In this document: piece after piece, positions 25,291-33,962 of the stretch
How the letters are laid out: every line of letters starts with the position of its first letter
How positions within the stretch are numbered: the stretch's first letter is position 1
From: Streptomyces sp. NBC_01241
Lineage (GTDB): Bacteria; Actinomycetota; Actinomycetes; Streptomycetales; Streptomycetaceae
Length of the DNA: 64,000 nucleotides
NCBI RefSeq assembly: GCF_041435435.1
Contig: NZ_CP108494.1
Span: 7,350,501 to 7,414,500, forward strand
Direction: 5' to 3'
Program-made: the position numbers and the translations under genes
Notes under the pieces: generated by a model
What the model was told of the DNA's origin: nothing
Databases searched by the model: none
What the model saw: only the letters and a program-made list of their open reading frames with translations

Positions 25291-25345
25291 GCCCTCCACC
25301 GGGCGGGTCTCCAGGTCAGGCGTTTCCCGGGCGGGCCGAAACAGG

Positions 25346-25840
25346 TCAGCCGTTCACCGGTCGGCCGTCCTCCAGCTCCACCGCGCCGCCACCGGAATCG
25401 AGCGCGTCCAGCGCCGCCTTCAGCCGCAGCGCGAGACCGCCGAGCAGATAGTGGTCGAGGTCGTCGGGTTCGACCAGTTCCCAGGACAGGAGCTCCTCCT
25501 CCTGCAGCCGGATCGTCTTCAACTCCGCCTCGTCCAGGACTCCGCCGTCGTACAGATACGCGGCGATCGGCGGCCGTGCCGGGCCGCGTGCCCAGTCGAC
25601 CGCGAGCAGTCGTCCCGGCTTCCGGTCGAGCCCGATCTCCTCGGCCGTCTCGCGTCGCGCGGCCTGACGAGGGCTCTCGCCCTCGTCGGATTCGACGGTC
25701 CCGCCGGGCAGCGCCCAGCCGTCCCGGTAGTTCGGCTCGACGAGCAGCACTCGCCCGTGGACGTCCCGGAACACGGTGGCCGCGGCGGCCAGGACCCGGG
25801 GGAGCCCCGTGATGTAGGTGGCGTAATCAGTGGTGGTCAC
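25346..25840 (-). CDS. Nudix hydrolase
   Basis: 164 residues from a GTG. The Nudix box is visible as GGTVESDEGESPRQAARRET followed by AEEIGL, with all catalytic Glu residues. The N-terminal sheet is AAAATVFRDVHGRVLLVEPNYRDGW. It probably hydrolyses a nucleoside diphosphate derivative; the substrate is not evident. It is divergent from the glycerate kinase. Confidence 0.9.
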   Translation of the reverse strand: MTTTDYATYITGLPRVLAAAATVFRDVHGRVLLVEPNYRDGWALPGGTVESDEGESPRQAARRETAEEIGLDRKPGRLLAVDWARGPARPPIAAYLYDGGVLDEAELKTIRLQEEELLSWELVEPDDLDHYLLGGLALRLKAALDALDSGGGAVELEDGRPVNG

Positions 25841-25970
25841 GCGGGCAGCGTAGTGCGGGCGGTGCCGGCGTGAGACGGCTCTGGGCAGCGGGTATGCGCT
25901 GCCGATAGGGTCGGGGCGGCGCGACTGCCTGTTCGAAAGCAAGGGATGCAAGGTGGCGGACGGAGCAGTG

Positions 25971-27086
25971 ATGGAGACCGCACGCGTGCTCGTCGCAGCG
26001 GACAAGTTCAAGGGCTCGCTCACGGCCGTGCAGGTCGCGGAGCGGGTGACGGCCGGGCTGCGGCGCGTCGTGCCCGGGGTGCGGGTCGAGACCCTGCCCG
26101 TGGCGGACGGCGGCGACGGCACGGTGGCGGCAGCGGTGGCCGCCGGGTTCGAGCGCCACGAGGCGCGGGTGACCGGGCCGCTCGGGGATCCGGTGACCGC
26201 GGCGTACGCGCTGCGCGGCACCACCGCCGTGGTGGAGATGGCCGAGGCCTCGGGCCTCCAGCACCTTCCCGCAGGGGTGTTCGCCCCGCTCACGGCCACG
26301 ACGTACGGCTCCGGCGAACTGCTGGCCGCGGCGCTCGACGCGGGCGCCCGCACGATCGTGTTCGGCGTCGGCGGCAGCGCGACCACGGACGGCGGTGCCG
26401 GGATGCTGGCCGCGCTGGGCGCCCGTTTCCTGGACGCGGACGGCAAGCCGGTCGGCCCGGGGGGTGGTGGCCTCGCCGACCTGGCCGAGGCGGACCTGTC
26501 CGGCCTCGACCCGCGCATGGCCGACGTCGACCTGATCCTCGCCAGCGACGTGGACAACCCGCTGACGGGCCCGAAGGGCGCCCCCGAGGTCTACGGCCGG
26601 CAGAAGGGCGCGACCGAGGACGACATCGCGGTGCTCGATGCCGCGCTCGCCCACTACGCGTCCGTCCTGGGCCCGGACCAGGCCCGGCTGCCCGGAGCAG
26701 GGGCGGCGGGCGGCATCGGCTACGGGGCGCTGGTCGCCCTCGGTGCGCGGTTCCGCCCCGGCATCGAGGTCATGCTCGACGTCCTCGGCTTCGCCCCCGC
26801 CCTGGCACGGGCCACGTTGGTGATCACCGGCGAGGGCTCGCTCGACGAGCAGACCCTCCACGGCAAGGCCCCGGCGGGCGTGGCCGCGGCCGCCCGTGCC
26901 GCGGGCATCGAGGTCGTGGCGGTCTGCGGCCGCCTCGCCCTGCCGCCGGAGGCTCTGACGGGCGCGGGCATCAGCCGCGCGTACGCCCTCGCGGACCTGG
27001 AACCGGACCCCGCGGTTTCCATGGCCCAGGCGGGACCGCTGCTGGAGCGGGCGTCCGAGGCGATCGCGCGCGACTTCCTGCTGTAG
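25971..27086 (+). CDS. Glycerate kinase, GlxK/GarK family
   Basis: 371 residues. It phosphorylates glycerate with ATP. Seen: VLVAADKFKGSLTA at the N-terminus, ETLPVADGGDGTVAA, the glycine-rich FGVGGSATTDGGAGML and VITGEGSLDEQTLHGKAP near the C-terminus. I prefer the ATG at 25971 because the family N-terminus begins there and GGAG lies about seven bases upstream; a GTG 18 bases earlier is in frame. It may link glyoxylate-derived carbon to glycolysis, but no glyoxylate carboligase genes are in the window. Confidence 0.92.
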   Translation: METARVLVAADKFKGSLTAVQVAERVTAGLRRVVPGVRVETLPVADGGDGTVAAAVAAGFERHEARVTGPLGDPVTAAYALRGTTAVVEMAEASGLQHLPAGVFAPLTATTYGSGELLAAALDAGARTIVFGVGGSATTDGGAGMLAALGARFLDADGKPVGPGGGGLADLAEADLSGLDPRMADVDLILASDVDNPLTGPKGAPEVYGRQKGATEDDIAVLDAALAHYASVLGPDQARLPGAGAAGGIGYGALVALGARFRPGIEVMLDVLGFAPALARATLVITGEGSLDEQTLHGKAPAGVAAAARAAGIEVVAVCGRLALPPEALTGAGISRAYALADLEPDPAVSMAQAGPLLERASEAIARDFLL

Positions 27087-27109
27087 CACGCCCCCGGTTA
27101 CGACCGTGG

Positions 27110-27262
27110 ATCGCCGGACGGGACAGCAGGCCAGGCTCGTCCGGCGATCCAGGACTCGCGCTCGTCCGGCGATCGAACACTCGCGTCCGTCCGGTGATCC
27201 AGGACTCGCGTCCGGCAGGTGAGGACGGACCGCGTGAGGATGGACCGCGTGAGGACGGACCA
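27110..27262. repeat. Two adjoining short tandem-repeat arrays
   Basis: Downstream of the glycerate kinase gene there are about three imperfect ~26-base units of the form CTCGTCCGGCGATCCAGGACT (27151-27207). Next come three 15-base units GAGGACGGACCGCGT (27222-27262, last unit diverged). The first type resembles the CGTCCGGCGAT element scattered in Streptomyces intergenic regions and may form hairpins with the GATCGCCGGACGGG at 27110. Terminator or repetitive element. Confidence 0.7.
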
Positions 27263-27280
27263 TGTTCACACCCGCCCGCG

Positions 27281-27775
27281 TCACCCCACGGACGGCTCGG
27301 CCCCCTGACCATCACTCGTGCCCGCGTCAGGACACTCCCCGTCGGTGAGCAACTCCGCCAGGATCCGCAGCTCAGCCGGCAGGTCACGACGCCACGCCAT
27401 CGTCACGAACGGGGCAAGGATGATCATGCCGCCGTCCAGGTGGGGCTTGACCGATACGTTGACCATCGTTCCCCGTCGGCCGGGACTCAGCCGGAACTCC
27501 AGTTCCGGCGAGTGGCGCCCCAACGGGGTCCACATGCACGCACCGCGGAACGCCAGGTACTCGACCGGTGCGCTCGCGGTGCACGTGAGGCGGTGCGCCC
27601 GCCGCCTGCCCGGGAACTTGCAGGTGTACTCGTCGCCGAGTTCCGCGGTGACCGGTCCCTCGATCACGTGATCTATGGTCGATGACCACACGGCCAGATT
27701 CCGCGGATCCCGTAGGAACGAGAAGATCTCGTCGGCGGGGCGGGACACATGGACATTCGCTGACACACGGGGCAT
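27281..27775 (-). CDS. SRPBCC (START-like) family protein
   Basis: 164 residues: VSRPADEIFSFLRDPRNLAVW at the start and, later, FRLSPGRRGTMVNVSVKPHL, the alternating sheet/helix pattern of the polyketide-cyclase/dehydrase-like SRPBCC fold. These proteins bind hydrophobic ligands; no specific activity can be assigned. The tail (ECPDAGTSDGQGAEP) is low-complexity. Followed by the repeat arrays. Confidence 0.75.
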   Translation of the reverse strand: MPRVSANVHVSRPADEIFSFLRDPRNLAVWSSTIDHVIEGPVTAELGDEYTCKFPGRRRAHRLTCTASAPVEYLAFRGACMWTPLGRHSPELEFRLSPGRRGTMVNVSVKPHLDGGMIILAPFVTMAWRRDLPAELRILAELLTDGECPDAGTSDGQGAEPSVG

Positions 27776-27905
27776 GGCTCCACCTCTTACGGCGACCGGT
27801 CGCCCGAAAGTCTCGGCGTCCGGTAACCCTCGTCGCGGTGCCGTCGCCCCTCAGCCTGCTGCCGAACGGGTGTCCGCGCACGCGTCGCACGACCGATGGA
27901 GTGAA

Positions 27906-28892
27906 TCAGGTGTCGAGTCGGGCCACCTTCTCGGAGAGTTGCTCGCAGAGTCGCTTGATTTCCTGATATGTGCGCTTCCGCTCGGTGATCACCGCCGCGA
28001 GGAGCAGAGCGGTGAGTGAGACCGCTCCGTTGAACGCCTGGAGCGTGATCATGTTGGTGAGGAGGCCGTGGTGGGCGAAGGGGCCGGTGCTCCGTCCGGC
28101 GGCGAGGATCACGAACACGGACACACCCAGTGCGCAGCACGCGGCGCCCGCCCGTTCGAAGCGGAACGCGGCCCAGATCAGGAAGGGGAACACGAGGAAG
28201 AGGAGCGAGGCATGGGAAATGTCGGTCGTCAGCAGGGTGACGGTCGTCGTACACACCACCAGCGCGACCGCCTCGGCGCATCGGGGCAGGCCGACACCGT
28301 GTGGCAGCCGGGCCCTGCGCAGGACGAGAAGGAACGGCGTGACGACCATGACGCCCATGGCGTCGCCCGTCCACCAGACCGACCAGGTCGGCCAGAAGCC
28401 CCCGGCCGGGAGCGCCCCCGACAGGGCCAGGATGCCGCTGCCCACGGTCGAGCTGATGAGCATGCCGCCCAGCGCACCGAGGAAGACCAGGGCCAGCGCA
28501 TCCCGTAAGCGGTCGAGGTCGTCGCGGAAGCCGGCCCGGCGCAGCATCAGGCAGGAACAGATCGGGGCCAGGGTGTTTCCCACCGCGATGATCAGTACGG
28601 GCAGGGCGGAAGGCCCGATGAACACGTTGGCCGCGAGGGCGCCGAGCGCGATCCCGGGCCAGACGCGCAGACCGAACACGAGCAGGGCCGTGACCGCGAT
28701 CCCGGTCGGTGGCCACAGCGGTGTGACCTGGCCGCGCACCAGCTGCTGGAGCAGCCCCAGGCGGGCCGTCGTGTAGTAGCAGACGGCCACCGCCAGGAGC
28801 GTGAAGGCCGTGGCCATGTGCCGCCGGAGCTGTGCGCTGTCCACCACAGCAGCATCAGACACCACCCCCGGGTGCACCGACCCCTCTGGCAC
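27906..28892 (-). CDS. MASE1-domain membrane sensor without output domain
   Basis: About 328 residues with eight or so hydrophobic segments and the MASE1 hallmark PLWPPTGIAVTALLVFGLRV, followed by WPGIALGALAANV and WWTGDAMGVMVVTPFLLVLR. MASE1 usually precedes a kinase, cyclase or phosphatase in the same chain; here the chain ends soon after the last helix, in a short segment (TYQEIKRLCEQLSEKVARL). A PP2C phosphatase gene lies 54 bases upstream on the same strand. The start is uncertain: GTG at 28892, with later GTG and ATG options. Confidence 0.8.
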   Translation of the reverse strand: MPEGSVHPGVVSDAAVVDSAQLRRHMATAFTLLAVAVCYYTTARLGLLQQLVRGQVTPLWPPTGIAVTALLVFGLRVWPGIALGALAANVFIGPSALPVLIIAVGNTLAPICSCLMLRRAGFRDDLDRLRDALALVFLGALGGMLISSTVGSGILALSGALPAGGFWPTWSVWWTGDAMGVMVVTPFLLVLRRARLPHGVGLPRCAEAVALVVCTTTVTLLTTDISHASLLFLVFPFLIWAAFRFERAGAACCALGVSVFVILAAGRSTGPFAHHGLLTNMITLQAFNGAVSLTALLLAAVITERKRTYQEIKRLCEQLSEKVARLDT

Positions 28893-28946
28893 GCCGGAGC
28901 CACGCCGACGCCACGCCCGCGCATCGGACGGACGAGGCGCATCCGG

Positions 28947-29774
28947 CTAACCGGTGCCCGGCGCACCGTCGTAGCGGATGACGAGGACAGCGGCGTCGTC
29001 CTCATGACCGGTCAGGTCCGCCACCCGGATCACCCGTGCGGCGAGCTCGGTGGGATCTGCCGCGGTCGCCGTGCCGACCAGCGCGGACACCGCGGCCAGT
29101 CCCTCGTCGATCGGGTAGGCCGGTCCTTCCACGACGCCGTCGGTCACCAGGACCAGAAATCCGGATCGTTTCATCCTCCGGCGGGTCACGGGGTACTGCT
29201 GGCGCGGCAGTATCCCCAGGGGAACGCCGCCGACGTCCAGGGAGATGCCGGATTCGCCGTCGTCGGTGCCCCAGATGATCGGGACGTGTCCGGCCCGGGC
29301 GATGGAGAGCGCACCGCTCTGTGGGGCGATGCTCAGCAGGCAACAGGTCGTGAACAGGTCGCCGCCCAACGAGATCAGCAGATCGTTGGCGCAGGCCAGT
29401 ACCTGTCCGGGGTCGTCCGTGACGCTGGCGAGGGCCCGGAGACTGGCCCGGACCTCACCCATGAACGCCGCGGCCTCCACCCCGTGCCCCTGCACGTCAC
29501 CGATGGCGATGCCGGCGACCCCGTCCCGCATCCGGAACGCGTCGTAGAAGTCACCGCCGACAGCCAGACCGTCCTGCGAGGGCGAGTAGCGGGCCGCGAT
29601 CCGGATGCCCGGGAAGTCGGGCAGTCCGGCCGGGAGCATGCGCCGCTGCAGCTCCATGCCCAGCTCCGCCCGGGACCGCTCGATCCTGATGTTTTCCAGC
29701 GCCTGATCGACCAGGCGCCCGAGGGTGACCAGGAGCTCCTGGGTGCTGTCCGGTGCCCTGTGGTGTCGGTGCAT
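28947..29774 (-). CDS. SpoIIE/RsbU-type PP2C serine phosphatase
   Basis: 275 residues. A short coiled-coil-like leader (ELLVTLGRLVDQALENIRIE) precedes the catalytic domain: ELQRRMLPAGLPDFPGIRIA, GGDFYDAF and GDVQGHGVEAA with the metal-binding Asps, then FLVLVTDGVVEGP and HEDDAAVLVIRYD. All key motifs are present. Such phosphatases act on anti-anti-sigma factors in partner-switching cascades. It is immediately upstream of the MASE1 gene; the two may form a split sensor-phosphatase. Confidence 0.9.
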   Translation of the reverse strand: MHRHHRAPDSTQELLVTLGRLVDQALENIRIERSRAELGMELQRRMLPAGLPDFPGIRIAARYSPSQDGLAVGGDFYDAFRMRDGVAGIAIGDVQGHGVEAAAFMGEVRASLRALASVTDDPGQVLACANDLLISLGGDLFTTCCLLSIAPQSGALSIARAGHVPIIWGTDDGESGISLDVGGVPLGILPRQQYPVTRRRMKRSGFLVLVTDGVVEGPAYPIDEGLAAVSALVGTATAADPTELAARVIRVADLTGHEDDAAVLVIRYDGAPGTG

Positions 29775-29936
29775 GAGGTTCCCGCGCGTGTGGGTGCGCC
29801 CCTGGTGAAACCTTACGACCTCACCCGAGGGCGGGCGCGGCACGGCCGGGGTGCGGCACGGCGGCGGTGCGGCACGTCCCGGTGCACGCGGTCGAAGCCG
29901 GTTGCCTCCGCGCTCGCGCCGCCGCACGCTGGATAC

Positions 29937-30968
29937 GTGACTGTCCCCGAGCCGGCCCCGGCCGGGCACACAGGCTGGGCCGTTCAGACACCCGGTCCGA
30001 TCGGCACCGGGTCGTTGGTGCGCGTACGGCGCGGGGTGCCGGCTCCCGGCCCCGGGGAACTGCTGCTGAGCGTGGAAGCGTGCGGCGTCTGTCGTACGGA
30101 TCTCCACCTGGCCGAGGGCGATCTCCCGCCGCACCGTCCGTCCACCGTCCCCGGCCACGAGATCGTCGGCCGGGTGGCGGCCCTGGGCGACGGGTCCGGT
30201 CTCTTCCGTGTCGGCGACCGGGTCGGTGGGGCCTGGCTGCGCGGTACGTGCGGGAGCTGCCGGTACTGCCGGGGCGGCCGGGAGAACCTCTGCCCGCGGT
30301 CCGTCTACACGGGGTGGGACGCGGACGGCGGCTTCGCCGACACCGCGCTGGTTCCGGGGGCGTACGCCTACCGGCTCCCGGACGACCAGGACGCCGCCCG
30401 GCTCGCCCCGCTCCTCTGCGCGGGAATCATCGGATACCGGGCGCTCAGGCGCAGCGCGCTGCCCGAGGGCGGGCGGCTGGGCATCTACGGCTTCGGCGCG
30501 TCCGCCCACCTCGCCGCCCAGGTGGCCCTCGCCGAGGGCGCCACCGTTCACGTGCTGACCCGCTCGGCGCGGGCGCGCGAGCTCGCGCTCGACCTGGGGG
30601 CCGCGTCGGCGGGCGGCGCCTACGACCGCCCGCCGGAACCCCTGGACTCGGCGATCCTGTTCGCACCCGTCGGCGACCTGGTACCGGTGGCGTTGGAGGC
30701 ACTGGACCGGTCCGGCACGCTGGCCATCGCCGGAATCCATCTGTCGGACGTTCCCGTGCTGAACTATCAGCGTCACCTGTTCCAGGAGCGCAATCTGCGC
30801 AGCGTCACCTCGAACACTCGCGAGGACGGCCGCGAATTCCTTGCCCTGGCGGGGCGCGTGGGCATCCGGGTCACGGTGAGCCCCTACCCGCTCAGCAGGG
30901 CCGACCAGGCGCTGGCCGACCTGGCGGCGGACCGGGTGAACGGGGCCGCTGTACTCGTACCCGGCTGA
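29937..30968 (+). CDS. Zinc-dependent alcohol dehydrogenase family protein
   Basis: 343 residues from a GTG. Catalytic zinc ligands are seen in ACGVCRTDLHLAEG and PGHEIVG; the structural zinc lobe is CGSCRYCRGGRENLC. The nucleotide-binding segment is LGIYGFGASAHLAAQVAL. It probably interconverts an alcohol and an aldehyde with NAD(P). A strong hairpin follows the gene. Confidence 0.9.
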   Translation: MTVPEPAPAGHTGWAVQTPGPIGTGSLVRVRRGVPAPGPGELLLSVEACGVCRTDLHLAEGDLPPHRPSTVPGHEIVGRVAALGDGSGLFRVGDRVGGAWLRGTCGSCRYCRGGRENLCPRSVYTGWDADGGFADTALVPGAYAYRLPDDQDAARLAPLLCAGIIGYRALRRSALPEGGRLGIYGFGASAHLAAQVALAEGATVHVLTRSARARELALDLGAASAGGAYDRPPEPLDSAILFAPVGDLVPVALEALDRSGTLAIAGIHLSDVPVLNYQRHLFQERNLRSVTSNTREDGREFLALAGRVGIRVTVSPYPLSRADQALADLAADRVNGAAVLVPG

Positions 30969-31020
30969 GAGCCACCGGCCCGGACCGACCGGCGGATACG
31001 TGAGAGGGCCCGGATACGCG

Positions 31021-31057
31021 AGAGGGCCCCGGGTGCTGGGGAGCACCCGGGGCCCTC
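31021..31057. terminator. Strong bidirectional hairpin terminator
   Basis: AGAGGGCCCCGGGTGCT pairs with AGCACCCGGGGCCCTCT around a short loop, a 17-base perfect stem between the convergent alcohol dehydrogenase and pssA genes. Confidence 0.9.
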
Positions 31058-31081
31058 TTGCGCGTTCTGCGTGTTCCGGCC

Positions 31082-31939
31082 CTACGGCAGCTGGGCCGCC
31101 CGGGCCTCGCGCCGGTTGCCGCGGAAGGTGTTCACCCGCCGGGCCGTCGCGAAGAGCGGGATGACCGCTCCCAGGACCACCTGCAGCGCGCAGCCGGTCT
31201 GCAGGAGCAGCTGACCGCCGGGGGCTTCGAACGCCCACGCGGCGAGCAGTCCCATCGCGGCCACGATCCAGCTGAGCATCGCCACCGCGAGAACGCCTCG
31301 CGGTTTCGGGTACTCGACCCGGCTGACCATCAGCCACGCCACTCCGATGATCGCGAGCAGCGTCGGTACGAAGGGCAGCTCCAGGAGCACGATCGAGACG
31401 ACCGTGAGCGCTCCGAAGGGGCTCGGCATGCCCTGGAACATGCCGTCCTTCATGGTCACGCAGGAGAATCTGGCAAGTCTGAGCACCACCGCCAGCAGCA
31501 CCACGATCGCCGCCAGCGCCGACACCCGCTGGTGTGCGTCGTCCGCGACCATGCCGTAGACGAGGACGAAGTACGCCGGGGCGAGCCCGAAGCTGATCAG
31601 GTCCGAGAGGTTGTCCAGCTCGGCGCCCATCGGCGAGGAGCGCAGCTTGCGGGCCACGAGCCCGTCGAAGAGGTCGAACACCGCGGCCAGCAGCATGAGG
31701 ATCACGGCGGTGGCCGCGGAGTGCCGGGCCATGCCGCTCTCGTCGCTGCCCGTGAGGTGCGGGATGAGGATTCCGGTGGTGGTGAAGTACACCGCCATGA
31801 ATCCGCACGTTGCATTGCCGAGAGTGAGGGTGTCCGCTATCGACAGCCGCATAGAGAGCGGCATGTCCTCGCCGGCGTCCTCCTCGGACTCCGCCTCGGG
31901 CACCCAGCCGGCCTGGGTCTCAGGATCAATCACGGTCAA
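31082..31939 (-). CDS. pssA: CDP-diacylglycerol-serine O-phosphatidyltransferase
   Basis: 285 residues, eight or so membrane helices. It makes phosphatidylserine from CDP-diacylglycerol and serine. The CDP-alcohol phosphotransferase motif is complete: DGLVARKLRSSPMGAELDNL followed by SD. The start appears to be TTG at 31939 (or GTG at 31933), inside the 3' end of psd, so the two are co-translated. Together they form the phosphatidylethanolamine pathway. Confidence 0.95.
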   Translation of the reverse strand: MTVIDPETQAGWVPEAESEEDAGEDMPLSMRLSIADTLTLGNATCGFMAVYFTTTGILIPHLTGSDESGMARHSAATAVILMLLAAVFDLFDGLVARKLRSSPMGAELDNLSDLISFGLAPAYFVLVYGMVADDAHQRVSALAAIVVLLAVVLRLARFSCVTMKDGMFQGMPSPFGALTVVSIVLLELPFVPTLLAIIGVAWLMVSRVEYPKPRGVLAVAMLSWIVAAMGLLAAWAFEAPGGQLLLQTGCALQVVLGAVIPLFATARRVNTFRGNRREARAAQLP

Positions 31940-32573
31940 TTCGAGTCACCCCCGCGGTGGTGGCCTGGCCGACCTCGACCGCGACATCGATACCTTCCGG
32001 AAGGTAGATGTCGACCCGGGAGCCGAAGCGGATCAGGCCGATCCGCTCGCCCTGCTCCACCTTCGTGCCCTGCGGGATGTAGGGGACGATACGACGTGCG
32101 ACCGCACCCGCGATCTGCACCATCTCGATGTCGCCGAGTTCGGTGTCGAAGTGCCAGACAACGCGCTCGTTGTTCTCGCTCTCCTTGTTGAACGCCGGAA
32201 CGAACCCACCGGGGACGTGCTCGACCGAGGTCACCGTGCCGGCCAGGGGCGCACGGTTGACGTGGACATTCAGCGGGCTCATGAAGATCGCGACGCGGGT
32301 ACGCCCGTCCTTCCACGGCATGATGCTCTGCACCACACCGTCGGCCGGTGAGATGACCCGGCCCTGGGTGATCTCGCGCTCGGGGTCGCGGAAGAACCAC
32401 AGCATGCCTGCCGCGAGCGCGGTGGTGGGCACGGCCACCGCCGCCCAGCGTCCGGACTTGCGAGCCCGGGCGAGGCTGAGTGCCGCGGTGGCGACGGTCG
32501 GCAGGAGCCACGGCGAAGCTCCGCGCGCAAGGCGGACTCCGCCGCGTGGTGCAGAGGTTTGGCTGTCGGGCAT
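31926..32573 (-). CDS. psd: Phosphatidylserine decarboxylase, short form
   Basis: 215 residues. It converts phosphatidylserine to phosphatidylethanolamine. Seen: one or two N-terminal hydrophobic segments, MLWFFRDPERE, SPADGVVQSI, IFMSPLNVHVNRAP, and the self-cleavage site in LIRFGSRVDIYLP, where the Ser becomes the pyruvoyl group. It overlaps pssA by 14 bases. The Msd gene of the ethylmalonyl-CoA operon ends 181 bases upstream on the same strand, so read-through is possible. Confidence 0.93.
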   Translation of the reverse strand: MPDSQTSAPRGGVRLARGASPWLLPTVATAALSLARARKSGRWAAVAVPTTALAAGMLWFFRDPEREITQGRVISPADGVVQSIMPWKDGRTRVAIFMSPLNVHVNRAPLAGTVTSVEHVPGGFVPAFNKESENNERVVWHFDTELGDIEMVQIAGAVARRIVPYIPQGTKVEQGERIGLIRFGSRVDIYLPEGIDVAVEVGQATTAGVTRIDRD

Positions 32574-32754
32574 GGATGACCTTCGTAGCGGATGATGCCG
32601 CGCTGGCAACGGGGGACGGCGGCTTTTCCGGCGATGTTAGCGGTTGCCGGCCGCAACTGGGCAAGCCAGCAGCCGAGTCGGACGGCTTGAAGGCACCGGC
32701 CGAGGATGACAGGGTGTGATCTTCTTCGCGGCCAAATCGGCGTGAAAGGGACAA

Positions 32755-33960
32755 TCAACCCTGGAACCGGTACTCCTCCAGGAGTCGGCGCCCAATGATC
32801 ATTTTCTGGATCTCGGCGGTACCTTCACCGATCAGCAGCATCGGGGCCTCCCGGTAGAGGCGCTCGATCTCGTACTCCTTGGAGAAGCCGTAGCCGCCGT
32901 GGATCCGGAAGGCGTCCTCGACGACTTCCTTGCAGTACTCGGAGGCGAGGTACTTCGCCATCCCTGCCTCCAGATCATTTCGTTCCCCGGAGTCCTTTTT
33001 GCGTGCTGCATTTACCATCATTGCATGGGCGGCCTCGACCTTGGTGGCCATTTCGGCCAGCTTGAACTGGATCGCCTGGTGCTGAGCGATCGGCTTTCCG
33101 AAGGTCTCGCGCTGTTGGGCATAGGAAATGCCCAGTTCGAATGCACGCTGAGCGACGCCGCAGCCACGCGCGGCCACATTTACCCGGCCGACCTCGACGC
33201 CGTCCATCATTTGGTAAAACCCGCGACCGGTGGTGCCGCCCAGTGCGCGATTGGCTGGAATACGTAGCCCGTCCATGATGAGTTCGGTCGTATCCACACC
33301 CTTATACCCCATTTTGTCGATTTTGCCGGGAATGGTGAGGCCGGGCAGGACCTCACCGAATCCGGGCTCTTTCTCCACCAGGAACGTCGTCATCGACTTG
33401 TGCGGAGCGGTCCCCTCGGGGTGGCCTTCGTCACTCCGGCACAGGACGGCGACGAGCGAGGACGTACCACCGTTCGTCAGCCACATCTTCTGGCCGTTCA
33501 GGACGTACTCCTCGCCGTCCCTGACGCCCTTGGACGTGATGGCCGAGACGTCCGAGCCCAGCGCCGGCTCGGACATCGAGAAGGCGCCCCGGACCTCGCC
33601 CAGCGCCATCCGCGGCAGGAATGTGTCCTTCTGTTCCTGGGTGCCGTGCTGTTTGAGCATGTACGCCACGATGAAGTGCGTATTGATGATTCCCGACACG
33701 CTCATCCAGCCGCGCGCGATTTCCTCCACGCACAGCGCATATGTGAGAAGCGACTCACCCAGCCCCCCGTACTCCTCGGGAATCATCAGCCCGAACAGGC
33801 CGAGCTCCTTGAGTCCCTCGACGATCTCCGTCGGGTACTCGTCACGGTGCTCCAACTGGGTTGCGACCGGAAGGATCTCCTTGTCGACGAAATCCCGGAC
33901 CGTGGAGAGGATTTCCTGCTGGACATCATTGAGGCCGGCAGTCTGGGCGAGTCGCGTCAT
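32755..33960 (-). CDS. Acyl-CoA dehydrogenase, probable (2S)-methylsuccinyl-CoA dehydrogenase
   Basis: 401 residues. Acyl-CoA dehydrogenase features: FSMSEPALGSDVSAI, the FAD-binding WLTNGG, RETFGKPIAQHQAIQFKLA, and catalytic Glu in LIGEGTAEIQKMII. As the last gene of the ethylmalonyl-CoA operon it should oxidise methylsuccinyl-CoA to mesaconyl-CoA. This assignment rests on context; the sequence alone only gives the superfamily. It starts two bases after the hydratase stop. Confidence 0.88.
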   Translation of the reverse strand: MTRLAQTAGLNDVQQEILSTVRDFVDKEILPVATQLEHRDEYPTEIVEGLKELGLFGLMIPEEYGGLGESLLTYALCVEEIARGWMSVSGIINTHFIVAYMLKQHGTQEQKDTFLPRMALGEVRGAFSMSEPALGSDVSAITSKGVRDGEEYVLNGQKMWLTNGGTSSLVAVLCRSDEGHPEGTAPHKSMTTFLVEKEPGFGEVLPGLTIPGKIDKMGYKGVDTTELIMDGLRIPANRALGGTTGRGFYQMMDGVEVGRVNVAARGCGVAQRAFELGISYAQQRETFGKPIAQHQAIQFKLAEMATKVEAAHAMMVNAARKKDSGERNDLEAGMAKYLASEYCKEVVEDAFRIHGGYGFSKEYEIERLYREAPMLLIGEGTAEIQKMIIGRRLLEEYRFQG

Positions 33961-33962
33961 GG

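Noticed and set aside
28947..31808. A 953-codon minus frame extending the PP2C gene upstream
   Set aside because: Only the last 275 codons match a phosphatase; the upstream part lies opposite the alcohol dehydrogenase. Start taken at 29774.
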